A stretch of DNA of 29,096 nucleotides, from contig CABSMS010000016.1 of assembly GCA_902478885.1 (NCBI GenBank), positions 1-29,096 of the forward strand, written 5' to 3'. Within the stretch, counting starts at the first letter, position 1; each line of letters opens with the position of its first letter. The notes below the pieces were generated by a model. It was not told the origin of the DNA and did not search any database. It was given only the letters and a program-made list of their open reading frames with translations. The position numbers and the translations under genes are program-made. Below are positions 15,323 to 23,316 of this stretch, one piece after another. The DNA comes from an uncultured Collinsella sp. (GTDB lineage: Bacteria; Actinomycetota; Coriobacteriia; Coriobacteriales; Coriobacteriaceae).

Positions 15323-16891
15323 ATGGACGATGCGAGCGAGCGCGCGATTGAAGAGGACATGCTCGATCAGTTCAATTACTTTGATGATGAGGACGAGGAA
15401 TTGATCGACCGTCGCGAGCCGGCGCCGCTTGATTCCTTTGATCTGGTCGATGAAGAAGCTGATGAGATTGAGGGTGAATCAGCGGAGCCCCCACAGCCTT
15501 CGCGCCTTGACTCGCTGCTTTCGAGAGCCCCCATGCACCACGGTGTTCGTGCCGGCGCGCTCCATATGAAAACTGACTGGCGCCAGATCGTGACGGCGGG
15601 CGATGAACTTGCCGTCGATGCGCCGCTCACCGATAAATCGTCCATTATCTGCCGCACCGGCATGCTTATGCTGGCAAGCGGAACAGGTGCCTGGCGCGTG
15701 CGCGATACCATGAATCGCGTCGCCGCCGTACTCGGTGTCACCATCCACGTTGACCTGAGTCTCCTGTCGTTCGAGTGCACCTGCATCGAAGGCGGCCACT
15801 GCTTTAACGAGGTTGTCAGCCTGCCCACAACGGGAGTCAACACCCATCGCATTTGGATGATGGAGAGCTTCTTAAAGGAAATCGAGATTTACGGGCGCCG
15901 GTTTACCGTGCACGAGTACCACGAGATGCTTAAGACCGTTGAGAGCTCAAAGCCCGATTACTCTCCCTGGCAACAGGGCCTTGCGGCGGCCTGCGCTTGC
16001 GGCGCCTTCGTCTTTTTGCTCGGCGGCGGCCCTATCGAGATGGCCTGTGCATTCGTAGGCGCTGGTGTCGGCAACTTTGCTCGCTCTCATATTCTCAAAC
16101 AGGGCCTTGGCCAGTTTAGCGCGTTGACGACCGGCGTCGCGCTCGCTTGCGTTTCGTATCTGCTGGCGTTGCTCGGTCTCGCCCAGGTTGTTCCGGGGGC
16201 AATGTCGCACCAAGAAGGCTATATCGGCGCCATGCTCTTTGTGATTCCTGGCTTTCCGCTCATTACGGCAGGCCTAGACATCGCTAAGCTCGACATGCGA
16301 AGCGGTATCGAGCGTCTTTCGTATGCTGTGTCGATTATTGTGATGGCGACCCTCGTGGGTTGGATGGTTGCCGAGTGCGTGGGACTGGCGCCGGATGACT
16401 TCGCCCCGCTCGGCCTTTCACCGTTGGCTCTTACGCTCTTGCGCATACTGATGAGCTTTATCGGCGTATTTGGCTTCTCGGTTATGTTCAACAGCCCGGT
16501 AAAGATGGCAGCGGCGGCAGGGCTCATCGGCGCCGTGTCCAATACCTTGCGCCTTACGCTCGTCGATGCGCCGACGCTGCTTCCCTTCTTGGGCCTGAGT
16601 GCGGGCATGCCTCCCGAGGCGGCTGCGTTTACCGGTGCGCTGGTATCGGGGCTGCTCGCGAGCTTAGCCGAAATCAAGCTCACCTACCCACGCATCGCTC
16701 TCACGGTGCCTTCGATTGTCATTATGGTGCCCGGTCTGTATCTCTATCGCTCTATGTATTACATGTGCACCTTCGACACGGTCAATATGCTCGGCTGGTT
16801 TGTACGTGCAGTGCTCATCGTGGCGTTTCTGCCCGTTGGCTTGGGCGTGGCGAGAACCCTCACCGACCCTCGCTGGCGCCACACCAGCTAA
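15323..16891 (+). CDS. ThrE-family threonine/serine exporter
   Basis: This 522-residue integral membrane protein resembles ThrE, which exports threonine and serine using the membrane potential. An acidic, probably disordered cytoplasmic N-terminus (about 1-75) precedes a DUF1212/ThrE-N segment (about 95-230; LSFECTCIEGG, SLPTTGVNTHRIWMMESF). Roughly ten membrane spans follow, with FVIPGFPLITAGLDIAKLD in the middle and a ThrE_2-like second half. It is thus the single-chain form; in other bacteria the halves are two genes. Start 15323 is chosen for its AGGGAG site seven bases upstream; the Met at 15290 has no usable spacing. It is isolated between repeat-rich regions and lacks a linked amino-acid biosynthesis gene, so the transported substrate is inferred from family only. 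Confidence 0.85.
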   Translation: MDDASERAIEEDMLDQFNYFDDEDEELIDRREPAPLDSFDLVDEEADEIEGESAEPPQPSRLDSLLSRAPMHHGVRAGALHMKTDWRQIVTAGDELAVDAPLTDKSSIICRTGMLMLASGTGAWRVRDTMNRVAAVLGVTIHVDLSLLSFECTCIEGGHCFNEVVSLPTTGVNTHRIWMMESFLKEIEIYGRRFTVHEYHEMLKTVESSKPDYSPWQQGLAAACACGAFVFLLGGGPIEMACAFVGAGVGNFARSHILKQGLGQFSALTTGVALACVSYLLALLGLAQVVPGAMSHQEGYIGAMLFVIPGFPLITAGLDIAKLDMRSGIERLSYAVSIIVMATLVGWMVAECVGLAPDDFAPLGLSPLALTLLRILMSFIGVFGFSVMFNSPVKMAAAAGLIGAVSNTLRLTLVDAPTLLPFLGLSAGMPPEAAAFTGALVSGLLASLAEIKLTYPRIALTVPSIVIMVPGLYLYRSMYYMCTFDTVNMLGWFVRAVLIVAFLPVGLGVARTLTDPRWRHTS

Positions 16892-16895
16892 TTGT

Positions 16896-16924
16896 TGCAA
16901 AGGGAACAGGTTACTTTGCACCAA
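16896..16924 (+). repeat. REP-like stem-loop after the exporter gene
   Basis: TGCAAAG (16896-16902) pairs with CTTTGCA (16914-16920), loop GGAACAGGTTA. With the following CCAA it matches the element at 15209-15237 closely and in the same orientation, so the exporter gene lies between two direct copies. Confidence 0.6.
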
Positions 16925-16927
16925 ATG

Positions 16928-16994
16928 AGTTGCGGTGAAATAGGGACTGAATTGCTGTTTAAAGGGCCAAAACAGTCCGTATTCCACCGCAACT
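16928..16994. repeat. 22-bp near-perfect inverted repeat
   Basis: Left arm 16928-16949 (AGTTGCGGTG..ATA.GGACTG) and right arm 16973-16994 are complementary at 20 of 22 positions, enclosing 23 bases. It is another long stem without coding potential. No clear T run follows. The stretch 16995-17110 beyond it shows only a possible weak promoter (TTACGA at 17043, TAGGCT at 17067). Confidence 0.6.
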
Positions 16995-17111
16995 TATGGG
17001 GTCGGGGGATTGTTGGTGCCCTGCATCTTCATAAACTCAACGCTTACGAAGCGCAGGGTTTTCGTGCTAGGCTGGTTCCACCACATAAGTAGTCGCAGAC
17101 GCACGTATCAC

Positions 17112-17161
17112 GGGCGGGCGAGATGAAGTCCCAACAGCTCCATCTTGCCCGCCCTTTTTTG
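17112..17161 (+). terminator. Strong terminator 35 bases before the DUF2798 gene
   Basis: GGGCGGGCGAGATG (17112-17125) pairs with CATCTTGCCCGCCC (17141-17154) over 14 bp with one G-U, then six T. It may end transcription from upstream, but its position directly ahead of the next gene, which has no obvious promoter in the remaining 35 bases, also fits a leader attenuator. Confidence 0.85.
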
Positions 17162-17195
17162 TTGCGTGGTGTCGCGGCATAACACAGAAAGGACC

Positions 17196-17798
17196 ATGCC
17201 CTTTATGCCTATCAACAAACGAGAGAGCCTGCTGTTCACCTTTATCATGTGCTTTTGCATGGTGCTCTGGATGAGCATCTACAACGTTGCCCTGCAGCAT
17301 GGGGCCATCAACGGCGAGGTCGTTGCCGCCGCGTGGCTCGGCTTCCCCGTTGCCTATGTCTTTGCCATGTGCTGCGACTGGTTTGTTGCCAGCCCGCTCG
17401 CCAAGGGTTTCGCCTTTAAGTACTTGGTCACGCCGGGCAAGAGCTCGCCGCTCGCCATGACGCTCGCCGTCAGCTCCTGCATGGTCGTTCCCATGGTCAT
17501 CATCATGTCGCTCTACGGTGCGTGCGAAGGCCTGTTCCATATGCCCGGCGGCCCGCTTGCAAACCTGCAGGCGCTGCCGATGATGTGGCTCGTCAACATT
17601 CCGCGCAACTTTATCATGGCCCTGCCCTGGAACCTGCTGGTGGCCGGTCCGGTTGCTCGTTTTGTCTTCCGCCGCGCCTTCCCCATGGGAACCGTCTTTG
17701 AAGAGCAGCATATGGAGCTCGTGCGCATGCCGGGCGCTCCCGTTGCCGATGCCGTCAATGACGTTGCAGAAGGTATTAACGCCGAGCCCGCCTGCTAG
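17196..17798 (+). CDS. DUF2798-type membrane protein
   Basis: This small membrane protein of about 200 residues is of unknown function. It has four predicted membrane spans in two similar halves (FTFIMCFCMVLWMSIYNV and MTLAVSSCMVVPMVIIM lead the pairs), with the repeated tail motif RNFI..LPWNLLVAGPVARFVFRRAFP. This matches the duplicated DUF2798 layout, for which no biochemical role is established. The start is uncertain: AAAGGA lies two bases before the ATG at 17196 and eleven before an in-frame ATG at 17205. It stands alone between a strong upstream terminator and the clpC promoter region. Confidence 0.75.
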   Translation: MPFMPINKRESLLFTFIMCFCMVLWMSIYNVALQHGAINGEVVAAAWLGFPVAYVFAMCCDWFVASPLAKGFAFKYLVTPGKSSPLAMTLAVSSCMVVPMVIIMSLYGACEGLFHMPGGPLANLQALPMMWLVNIPRNFIMALPWNLLVAGPVARFVFRRAFPMGTVFEEQHMELVRMPGAPVADAVNDVAEGINAEPAC

Positions 17799-17897
17799 AC
17801 AGCAGCTCAAAACCAAACCGCCAAACGGACTCGAGCAATTCCTTTTTTGTAGACGTTGTCGCGCGGCTACGGGTGGGAAAGGCCCCAACGGTTAACA

Positions 17898-17903
17898 TAT
17901 ACT
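17898..17903 (+). promoter_or_regulatory. Possible -10 box of clpC
   Basis: TATACT is well placed for a start about 75 bases before clpC. No matching -35 is visible at 16-18 bases. The short inverted repeat CATAT-N5-ATATG surrounds the box (17896-17910). No CtsR, HrcA (CIRCE) or HspR (HAIR) operator was recognised in 17799-17985. Confidence 0.35.
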
Positions 17904-17921
17904 CCATATGGGTAAAGAGAC

Positions 17922-17949
17922 CAAAGCGCTGCCGCGGGGCGGCGCTTTG
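17922..17949 (+). promoter_or_regulatory. Strong hairpin in the clpC leader
   Basis: CAAAGCGCTGCC (17922-17933) pairs with GGCGGCGCTTTG (17938-17949) over 12 bp with one G-U around a GCGG loop, 36 bases before the clpC start. No T run follows. It could stabilise the message, act as an operator, or influence translation under heat; none of this is shown. Confidence 0.5.
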
Positions 17950-17985
17950 CGTTTGAAAAAACTAGCTCGTCTAAGAGGAACTAGC

Positions 17986-20628
17986 ATGTTAGACCGTTTT
18001 ACCGATCGTGCGCGTAAGGTCATGTCCATGGCCAAGCAAGAGGCGCTCGATCTTCATTCAAATAAGGTGGGCACCGAGCACCTGCTGCTCGCGCTTGCCA
18101 AGGAGGACGAGGGCATTGCCGCCGAGGCGCTGCGTTCGCTCGACATCTCCTACGATGACATCATGGATACTCTCAAAGAGGTCCAGACCACGGTTCCCGA
18201 GCCCAGCGAGGAGACCGAGGCCGCCAAGCTCGCCTTTACGCCGCTCGTCATTAGCGTGATGGAGCGTTCATTCCGCGTGGCGCGTGAGAATAATCAGACC
18301 TACGTGTCGACCGAGCACTTGCTGATCGGCATCGTCGAAGAGGGCAACGGCATGGCCATGGACATCCTCATGCGCCTGGGTGTGTCGTCCGCCTCCATCA
18401 AAAAGGCTATCGAGAAACTCACCGCCAAGGACCAGGACAAGAAGCGTCCGCTCGCCGGCGCCGGTGCCGGTCGTCCCGGTGCGGGCCTACCGTTCTTTAG
18501 CGGCTCGGATGCCTCTCAGCAAAAGGGGAGTGGCACCGATACGCTTAAGCAGTTCGCGACCAACCTCACGCAGAAGGCGCGCGACGGCGAGCTCGACCCT
18601 GTAATTGGTCGCGAAAAGGAAGTCCAGCGTATGATGGAGATCCTTTCGCGCCGCACCAAGAACAACCCGCTTATCTTGGGCGACCCCGGCGTGGGCAAAA
18701 CGGCTATCGTCGAGGGCCTGGCGCAGCAGATCGCAGCCGGCAACGTGCCCGAGAACCTTATGAACCAGAATATCTGGACGCTCGACCTGCCGGGCCTCGT
18801 GGCGGGTGCCAAGTATCGCGGCGAGTTTGAGGAGCGCCTCAAGAACGTGATCCAGGAGGCGACCGAAGCCGACGACGTCATCCTGTTTATCGACGAGATG
18901 CACACCATCATCGGTGCCGGTTCTGCCGAGGGCTCCATCGACGCGAGTTCCATGCTCAAGCCCGTGCTTGCGCGCGGTGCCTTCCAGATTATCGGTGCCA
19001 CCACGGCCGAGGAATTCCGCAAGTACCTCACCAAGGACCCGGCCTTCGAGCGTCGCTTCCAGACCATCGATGTCGAGGAGCCGAGCGTCGAGGACACGGT
19101 CAAGATCCTGACCGCGCTCAAGCCGCGCTACGAGGAGCACCACCATGTGCGCTATACGCAGGGTGCTATCGAGGCCGCCGCGAACCTTTCCAACCGTTAC
19201 ATTCAGGATCGCTTCCTGCCCGATAAGGCCATCGACCTCATTGACGAGGCCGGTGCCCGCGCTCGCATCGCCGCGAATCGCGCGCCCGAGCCGGTGCGCG
19301 ATGCCGAGCATCGCATCGAGGAGCTCAAGGCCGCCGCGCAGGAGGCCACCGAGAGCGACGACATGAACAAGGCCGCCGAGATTACCGAGCAGCAGAAGGC
19401 CGCCGAGATTGAGCTCGCCGAGGCCAAGGCCGCCTGGACCGCCGAGCTCGACGCCAGCCCGCTCACCATAGATGTCGCCCAGATTGCCGATATCGTGTCC
19501 GTGACCTCGGGCGTGCCGGTGTCCTCGCTTACCGAGAGCGAGAGCCGTCGCCTGCTGCAAGCCGAAAGCGTGCTCAAGACGCGCATCATCGGTCAGGATG
19601 AGGCTGTCGAGGCAGTTGCCAAGGCCGTGCGCCGCAGCCGCTCGCCGCTCAAGGATCCGCGTCGCCCCGGCGGCAGCTTTATCTTCCTGGGTCCCACCGG
19701 CACGGGCAAGACCGAGCTCGCCAAGACGCTCGCCGAGTACCTCTTTGGCAGCAAGGATGCGCTCATCAGCTTCGACATGTCCGAGTTCGGTAGCGAGTTC
19801 GAGGTCTCCAAGCTCATCGGTAGCCCTCCGGGTTACGTCGGCCACGACGAGGGTGGCCAGCTCACTAAAGCCGTTCGTCGCCACCCGTATTCGGTCGTGC
19901 TGTTCGACGAGATTGAGAAGGCGCACCCCGATATCTTCAACATCTTGCTGCAGGTGCTGGAGGAGGGCCGCCTGACCGATAGCCAGGGCAAGACGGTCGA
20001 CTTCCGCAACACCGTGATCATCATGACGTCAAACGTGGGCGCCCGCGAGATTGCGCAGGATGCGAGCGTGGGCTTTGGTACCACCGGCGAGCAGGGCCTC
20101 ACGTCGAGTGAGATCCGCGGTCGCGCGATGGGCGAACTCAAGCGCCTGTTCCGCCCCGAGCTGCTCAACCGTATCGATGACATCGTGGTGTTCCAGAAGC
20201 TCTCGGGTGAGAATCTCACCAAGATCGCGCACCTGCTGGTGGACGACCTACGTCAGCGTTTGATTGCCAACGGCATGAACATCAAGCTCACCGATGCGGC
20301 GTACGACAAGATCGTGGCCGAGGGTACCGACCTCACCAACGGTGCGCGTCCGCTGCGCCGTGCCATCCAAAAGCTCATCGAGGACCCGCTGTCCGAGGAG
20401 CTTCTGGCCGGCGAGTGGGGCGAGGGCGATACCGTCCTGTGCGACGTGGCCGATGGCAAGTTTGTCTTTAGCCATGGCACGGGCGAGATCCCGGCACCGC
20501 GTCCTGCCGGCGCGCTCGGCGGCGATACCGTCCCGGCGGCACCGCACACTGGCAACGCCGCGCCCGTGAGCGGTGGCGTGACCTCGGGCCCCGGCGGCAT
20601 GATGCAAGCCGGTTCCGGCGCGCTGTAG
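17986..20628 (+). CDS. clpC: AAA+ unfoldase ClpC
   Basis: ClpC is a hexameric ATP-driven unfoldase that feeds damaged or regulatory proteins to ClpP. The 880-residue protein has the double Clp-N repeat (about 1-145; TEHLLLAL and TEHLLIGI), first Walker A GDPGVGKT (about 232) with ILFIDEMHT, a short middle segment with a UVR-like coiled coil (about 430-485), second Walker A GPTGTGKT (about 569) with VVLFDEIEKAHPD, and a C-terminal D2-small domain. A Gly/Ala/Pro-rich tail of about 50 residues follows and looks disordered. The short middle domain separates it from ClpB. Start 17986 follows AAGAGGA and the conserved MLDRFTDRARKV; the frame extends 26 codons upstream through a hairpin, without support. 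The usual partners ctsR, mcsA, mcsB and radA are not adjacent. Confidence 0.95.
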   Translation: MLDRFTDRARKVMSMAKQEALDLHSNKVGTEHLLLALAKEDEGIAAEALRSLDISYDDIMDTLKEVQTTVPEPSEETEAAKLAFTPLVISVMERSFRVARENNQTYVSTEHLLIGIVEEGNGMAMDILMRLGVSSASIKKAIEKLTAKDQDKKRPLAGAGAGRPGAGLPFFSGSDASQQKGSGTDTLKQFATNLTQKARDGELDPVIGREKEVQRMMEILSRRTKNNPLILGDPGVGKTAIVEGLAQQIAAGNVPENLMNQNIWTLDLPGLVAGAKYRGEFEERLKNVIQEATEADDVILFIDEMHTIIGAGSAEGSIDASSMLKPVLARGAFQIIGATTAEEFRKYLTKDPAFERRFQTIDVEEPSVEDTVKILTALKPRYEEHHHVRYTQGAIEAAANLSNRYIQDRFLPDKAIDLIDEAGARARIAANRAPEPVRDAEHRIEELKAAAQEATESDDMNKAAEITEQQKAAEIELAEAKAAWTAELDASPLTIDVAQIADIVSVTSGVPVSSLTESESRRLLQAESVLKTRIIGQDEAVEAVAKAVRRSRSPLKDPRRPGGSFIFLGPTGTGKTELAKTLAEYLFGSKDALISFDMSEFGSEFEVSKLIGSPPGYVGHDEGGQLTKAVRRHPYSVVLFDEIEKAHPDIFNILLQVLEEGRLTDSQGKTVDFRNTVIIMTSNVGAREIAQDASVGFGTTGEQGLTSSEIRGRAMGELKRLFRPELLNRIDDIVVFQKLSGENLTKIAHLLVDDLRQRLIANGMNIKLTDAAYDKIVAEGTDLTNGARPLRRAIQKLIEDPLSEELLAGEWGEGDTVLCDVADGKFVFSHGTGEIPAPRPAGALGGDTVPAAPHTGNAAPVSGGVTSGPGGMMQAGSGAL

Positions 20629-20650
20629 GGATTGAGCATAACCTTGCAAG

Positions 20651-20687
20651 ATGGGGGCGTTTCCGATGAGGAAGCGCCCCCATTTCC
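20651..20687 (+). terminator. Intrinsic terminator after clpC
   Basis: ATGGGGGCGTTTCC (20651-20664) pairs with GGAAGCGCCCCCAT (20670-20683) over 14 bp with one G-U, followed by TTTCCATT. Confidence 0.82.
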
Positions 20688-20702
20688 ATTGAAATGCGCT
20701 CA

Positions 20703-20741
20703 TATCTTTCGTGCTATACTAAATTCAAAGATACGTATAGC
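20703..20741 (+). promoter_or_regulatory. Toxin-antitoxin promoter with two interlaced inverted repeats
   Basis: TATCTTT (20703-20709) is mirrored by AAAGATA (20727-20733), and GCTATAC (20713-20719) by GTATAGC (20735-20741). Both are exact 7-bp repeats of similar spacing. The second covers the probable -10 box TATACT (20715-20720). Such symmetry fits binding by the ribbon-helix-helix antitoxin encoded 13 bases downstream, giving autorepression. Confidence 0.55.
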
Positions 20742-20753
20742 AAAGGAGCTGAT

Positions 20754-21113
20754 ATGCCTACGTCAATACTCGATACGCGGCCAGTTCAGATGAACGTGCG
20801 CATAGATCGCCAGCTCAAAGAAGCGGGAGATACCGTGCTTGCCCATATCGGCATGACGCCGTCGCAGGCTGTTCGGGCGCTTTGGGAATATCTGGTCATC
20901 AACGAACGCATGCCTTCAAAGGAGGGGAGCGCAGAGATTCTCTCCGACGAGGCGAACCAGCGATTCGTGGAATCAAGAGCAGCACAGGGTAGCCATATCA
21001 TTCGCGATTCGTGCCTCAAATACGGCATCCCCATCCCTGAGTTCTCGGGTGACTACGACGACCTCTATGAGGAAGCAATGGCGGAGCGCTATCCCGAGTG
21101 GGTGGAGCTATGA
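20754..21113 (+). CDS. RelB/DinJ-family antitoxin
   Basis: This 119-residue antitoxin is predicted to neutralise the toxin encoded next and repress the shared promoter. Its N-terminal ribbon-helix-helix part (about 10-60) shows QMNVRIDRQLKEAGDTVLAHIGMTPSQAVRALWEYL, split here by reading as QMNVRIDRQLK then the TPSQAVR helix. That pattern is characteristic of RelB/DinJ proteins. The C-terminal half, rich in Glu, Asp and Tyr, is longer than in E. coli DinJ and probably wraps the toxin. The AAAGGAG site is five bases before the ATG at 20754; upstream in-frame codons lie in the operator. The stop overlaps the toxin start by four bases (ATGA), so expression is coupled. Confidence 0.85.
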   Translation: MPTSILDTRPVQMNVRIDRQLKEAGDTVLAHIGMTPSQAVRALWEYLVINERMPSKEGSAEILSDEANQRFVESRAAQGSHIIRDSCLKYGIPIPEFSGDYDDLYEEAMAERYPEWVEL

Positions 21114-21631
21114 GTGCAGACGGCATTCTCAAGTTGCTCATCGACACCAACGTATGGATGGATTACTTTTCTGGAAGGTCGGACCGGACAGCGGATGTCG
21201 CCCGTCTATTCGAGATTGCCGATGTCTCGGAGCAGATTGCCCTGTTTGCCTCGTCTCTTTCGGTCAAAGATATCTCGTATCTTGTCTCGGCGGCGATTAA
21301 GAGGGAGTGCCGAAGGAAGAATGGTTCGTTGAGCGATAACGCCATTGCGGCGGCGGACGAAACGGCCTGGGCATGCGTTCGGCAGATGCGCGAGCTCGCC
21401 CTCATCGCGCCAGTCGGTGCAGACGAGGTCTTCGACTCCTTTGTGTTCAAGTATCATCACAACGACTTCGAGGACGACCTGATGCTGGGCGTCGCCAATC
21501 GCATTGATGCCGATTACGTCGTGACGGAGGACAAGAATCTTATTAAACATACCAATGGTGTATGCATTAACGTTCAACAGGCGTTGAGGCTGGTTGAAGG
21601 GTCCAACGTCCCTTCGGCGCGGCCCGTCTAA
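21110..21631 (+). CDS. PIN-domain toxin (putative ribonuclease)
   Basis: This 173-residue PIN-domain protein is probably the toxin of the pair. PIN toxins such as VapC cut tRNA, rRNA or mRNA using acidic residues that hold magnesium or manganese. Seen here are the N-terminal LLIDTNVWMDYF (Asp12), the acidic cluster FEDDLML (Glu121-Asp123) and the C-terminal ADYVVTEDKNL (Asp141). The usual mid-domain glutamate is not clear; Asp54 in SVKDIS may stand in. The RNA target cannot be predicted. It overlaps the antitoxin by four bases, with GGTGGAG as ribosome site. Pairing PIN with a RelB/DinJ antitoxin rather than a VapB type is less common. A weak hairpin, CTTTATC-TT-GATAAAG (21636-21651), follows without a T run. 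Confidence 0.82.
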   Translation: MSADGILKLLIDTNVWMDYFSGRSDRTADVARLFEIADVSEQIALFASSLSVKDISYLVSAAIKRECRRKNGSLSDNAIAAADETAWACVRQMRELALIAPVGADEVFDSFVFKYHHNDFEDDLMLGVANRIDADYVVTEDKNLIKHTNGVCINVQQALRLVEGSNVPSARPV

Positions 21632-21706
21632 GCTGCTTTATCTTGATAAAGTGACGTTTCCTCACCGTTAGCCGATGATGCGAGAGCGCTCGGCGTTTTC
21701 GACTGG

Positions 21707-21735
21707 TTTATGCATGCAAAGTCTGGGAATATACA
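21707..21735 (+). promoter_or_regulatory. Possible promoter of pepD
   Basis: TTTATG (21707-21712) and TATACA (21730-21735) are 17 bases apart, 44 bases before the pepD start. The -35 is poor; the palindrome TGCATGCA lies in the spacer. Confidence 0.35.
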
Positions 21736-21778
21736 AGTCGCATGTCTTACTGTCTAACCGTTGCGCCAAGGAGGCACC

Positions 21779-23236
21779 ATGGACTACAAGATTACTGGCT
21801 ACGAGCCCGCCCAGCTGTTCCATTTCTTTGAGGAGATCAGCGCGATCCCCCGTGGGTCTGGCAACGAGAAGGGCATCAGCGATTTCCTGGTTGCGTTTGC
21901 CAAGGAGCGCGGCCTCGACGTGTATCAGGACGAGGTCTACAACGTCATCATTCGCAAGCCTGCATCCGCCGGCGCCGAGAATGCCCCGACCGTGATGCTG
22001 CAGGGCCACATCGATATGGTTTGCGACAAGTTGGGTTCCGTTGAGCACGACTTTACGACCGATGGTATCGATCTGGTCGTCAAGGATGGCGTCCTCACCG
22101 CTAACGGCACCACCTTGGGCGCCGACAACGGCATTGCTGTCGCTCTGATGCTTACCGTGCTCAACGACGATTCGATTGCTCATCCGGCCCTCGAGTGCGT
22201 GTTCACCACCGACGAGGAGACCGGCCTGGTTGGTGCCGAGACGCTCGACAAGTCCCAGATCAGCGCCCGCACCATGATCAACCTCGATTCCGAGGAGGAG
22301 GGCGTGGCCACCGTCAGCTGCGCCGGCGGCGTCGTCGTTACCTACACCTGCCCCATCGTGCGCGAGCACAAGACCGGCAGCACCCTTACGCTCGAGATCT
22401 CTGGCCTGTTGGGTGGTCACTCCGGCGCCGACATCAACCTCGAGCGCGGCAACGGCAACCTCATCATGGCCCGCATCATCGATCGCCTGATGGTTGCCGG
22501 CGAGCCCGCCATCGTCAGCTTTAACGGCGGCACCAAGGACAACGCCATCAACCGTGAGTGCAAGGCTGTTCTGGTCTACGCCGACCACGCTGCCGCCGAG
22601 GCTGCGGCCGAGATCGCCCGTGGCATCATCGCTGACGTCACTGCCGAGCTCGAGGTCTTCGACCCCGGCTTTACCTGCACTGTCGAGATTGCCGACGACG
22701 CCGAGGTCGAGGCCATGGACCAGAAGTCCGCGCTTGCCCTCATCCGCGCCCTGCGTCTTGCCCCTAACGGCGTGATTCGCCGCAACGTCGCCACCGACGG
22801 CTCCGTCGAGGTTTCCTCCAACATCGGTGTGGTTGCCACTTCTGACGACGAGGTCAAGATCATGCTGTCCCCGCGCTCCTCGATCACCTCGCTGCAGAAC
22901 GAGTTCAAGGACCGCCTGCAGACGCTGGCCGATGTCCTGGGCTTCGATGCCAAGTTTGAGTTTGAGTATCCCGGCTGGAGCTATGCCGAGCATTCGCCGG
23001 TCCGCGACGTCTTTGTCGAGAGCTATCGCGAGCTCTTTGGCTCCGAGCTGCGCATCGAGTCCATTCACGCCGGCCTTGAGTGCGGCCTGTTTGCCGAGGC
23101 CCTGCACGGCCTGGACGCCATCGCCGTGGGCCCGACGCTCTCCGATGTCCACACCCCGGACGAGAGCATGGAGCTCGCTTCTGCCGAGCGCTTCTACGAG
23201 CTGCTCATCGACGTCCTCAAGCGCCTCGCTGCGTAA
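21779..23236 (+). CDS. pepD: Aminoacyl-histidine dipeptidase (M20C peptidase)
   Basis: PepD cleaves dipeptides, classically Xaa-His, using two zinc ions. The 485-residue cytoplasmic protein has the family's length and metal motifs: QGHIDMV (His77, with catalytic Asp79), LGADNG (Asp116), TTDEETGL (catalytic Glu146 or Glu147), a later Asp in INLDSEEEG, and the last His near VHTPDE. The lid domain occupies roughly residues 190-390 and includes GLLGGHSGADI. AAGGAGG lies five bases before the ATG; a Met six codons upstream would remove that spacing. The gene ends against mntP on the opposite strand with a shared terminator and appears monocistronic. Confidence 0.93.
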   Translation: MDYKITGYEPAQLFHFFEEISAIPRGSGNEKGISDFLVAFAKERGLDVYQDEVYNVIIRKPASAGAENAPTVMLQGHIDMVCDKLGSVEHDFTTDGIDLVVKDGVLTANGTTLGADNGIAVALMLTVLNDDSIAHPALECVFTTDEETGLVGAETLDKSQISARTMINLDSEEEGVATVSCAGGVVVTYTCPIVREHKTGSTLTLEISGLLGGHSGADINLERGNGNLIMARIIDRLMVAGEPAIVSFNGGTKDNAINRECKAVLVYADHAAAEAAAEIARGIIADVTAELEVFDPGFTCTVEIADDAEVEAMDQKSALALIRALRLAPNGVIRRNVATDGSVEVSSNIGVVATSDDEVKIMLSPRSSITSLQNEFKDRLQTLADVLGFDAKFEFEYPGWSYAEHSPVRDVFVESYRELFGSELRIESIHAGLECGLFAEALHGLDAIAVGPTLSDVHTPDESMELASAERFYELLIDVLKRLAA

Positions 23237-23278
23237 AGGTCGCCTTGGTTAAGCCACTCTAAAACGGCTGGCTATGAA

Positions 23279-23311
23279 AACGGCCGCCTGGCGTAATGCC
23301 GGGCGGCCGTT
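23279..23311. terminator. Bidirectional terminator between pepD and mntP
   Basis: AACGGCCGCCTGGC (23279-23292) pairs with GCCGGGCGGCCGTT (23298-23311) over 14 bp with one G-U. On the minus strand TTTTCATAG follows, on the plus strand only TTATTCG, so it is better for mntP than for pepD. The mntP stop codon lies six bases beyond. Confidence 0.75.
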
Positions 23312-23316
23312 ATTCG

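Noticed and set aside
18487..19926. Minus-strand open frame of 479 codons opposite clpC
   Set aside because: Shadow of the conserved clpC frame with biased composition and no recognisable domain or start site.
21668..23152. Minus-strand open frame of 494 codons opposite pepD
   Set aside because: Shadow of pepD, which has all metal-binding motifs on the plus strand.
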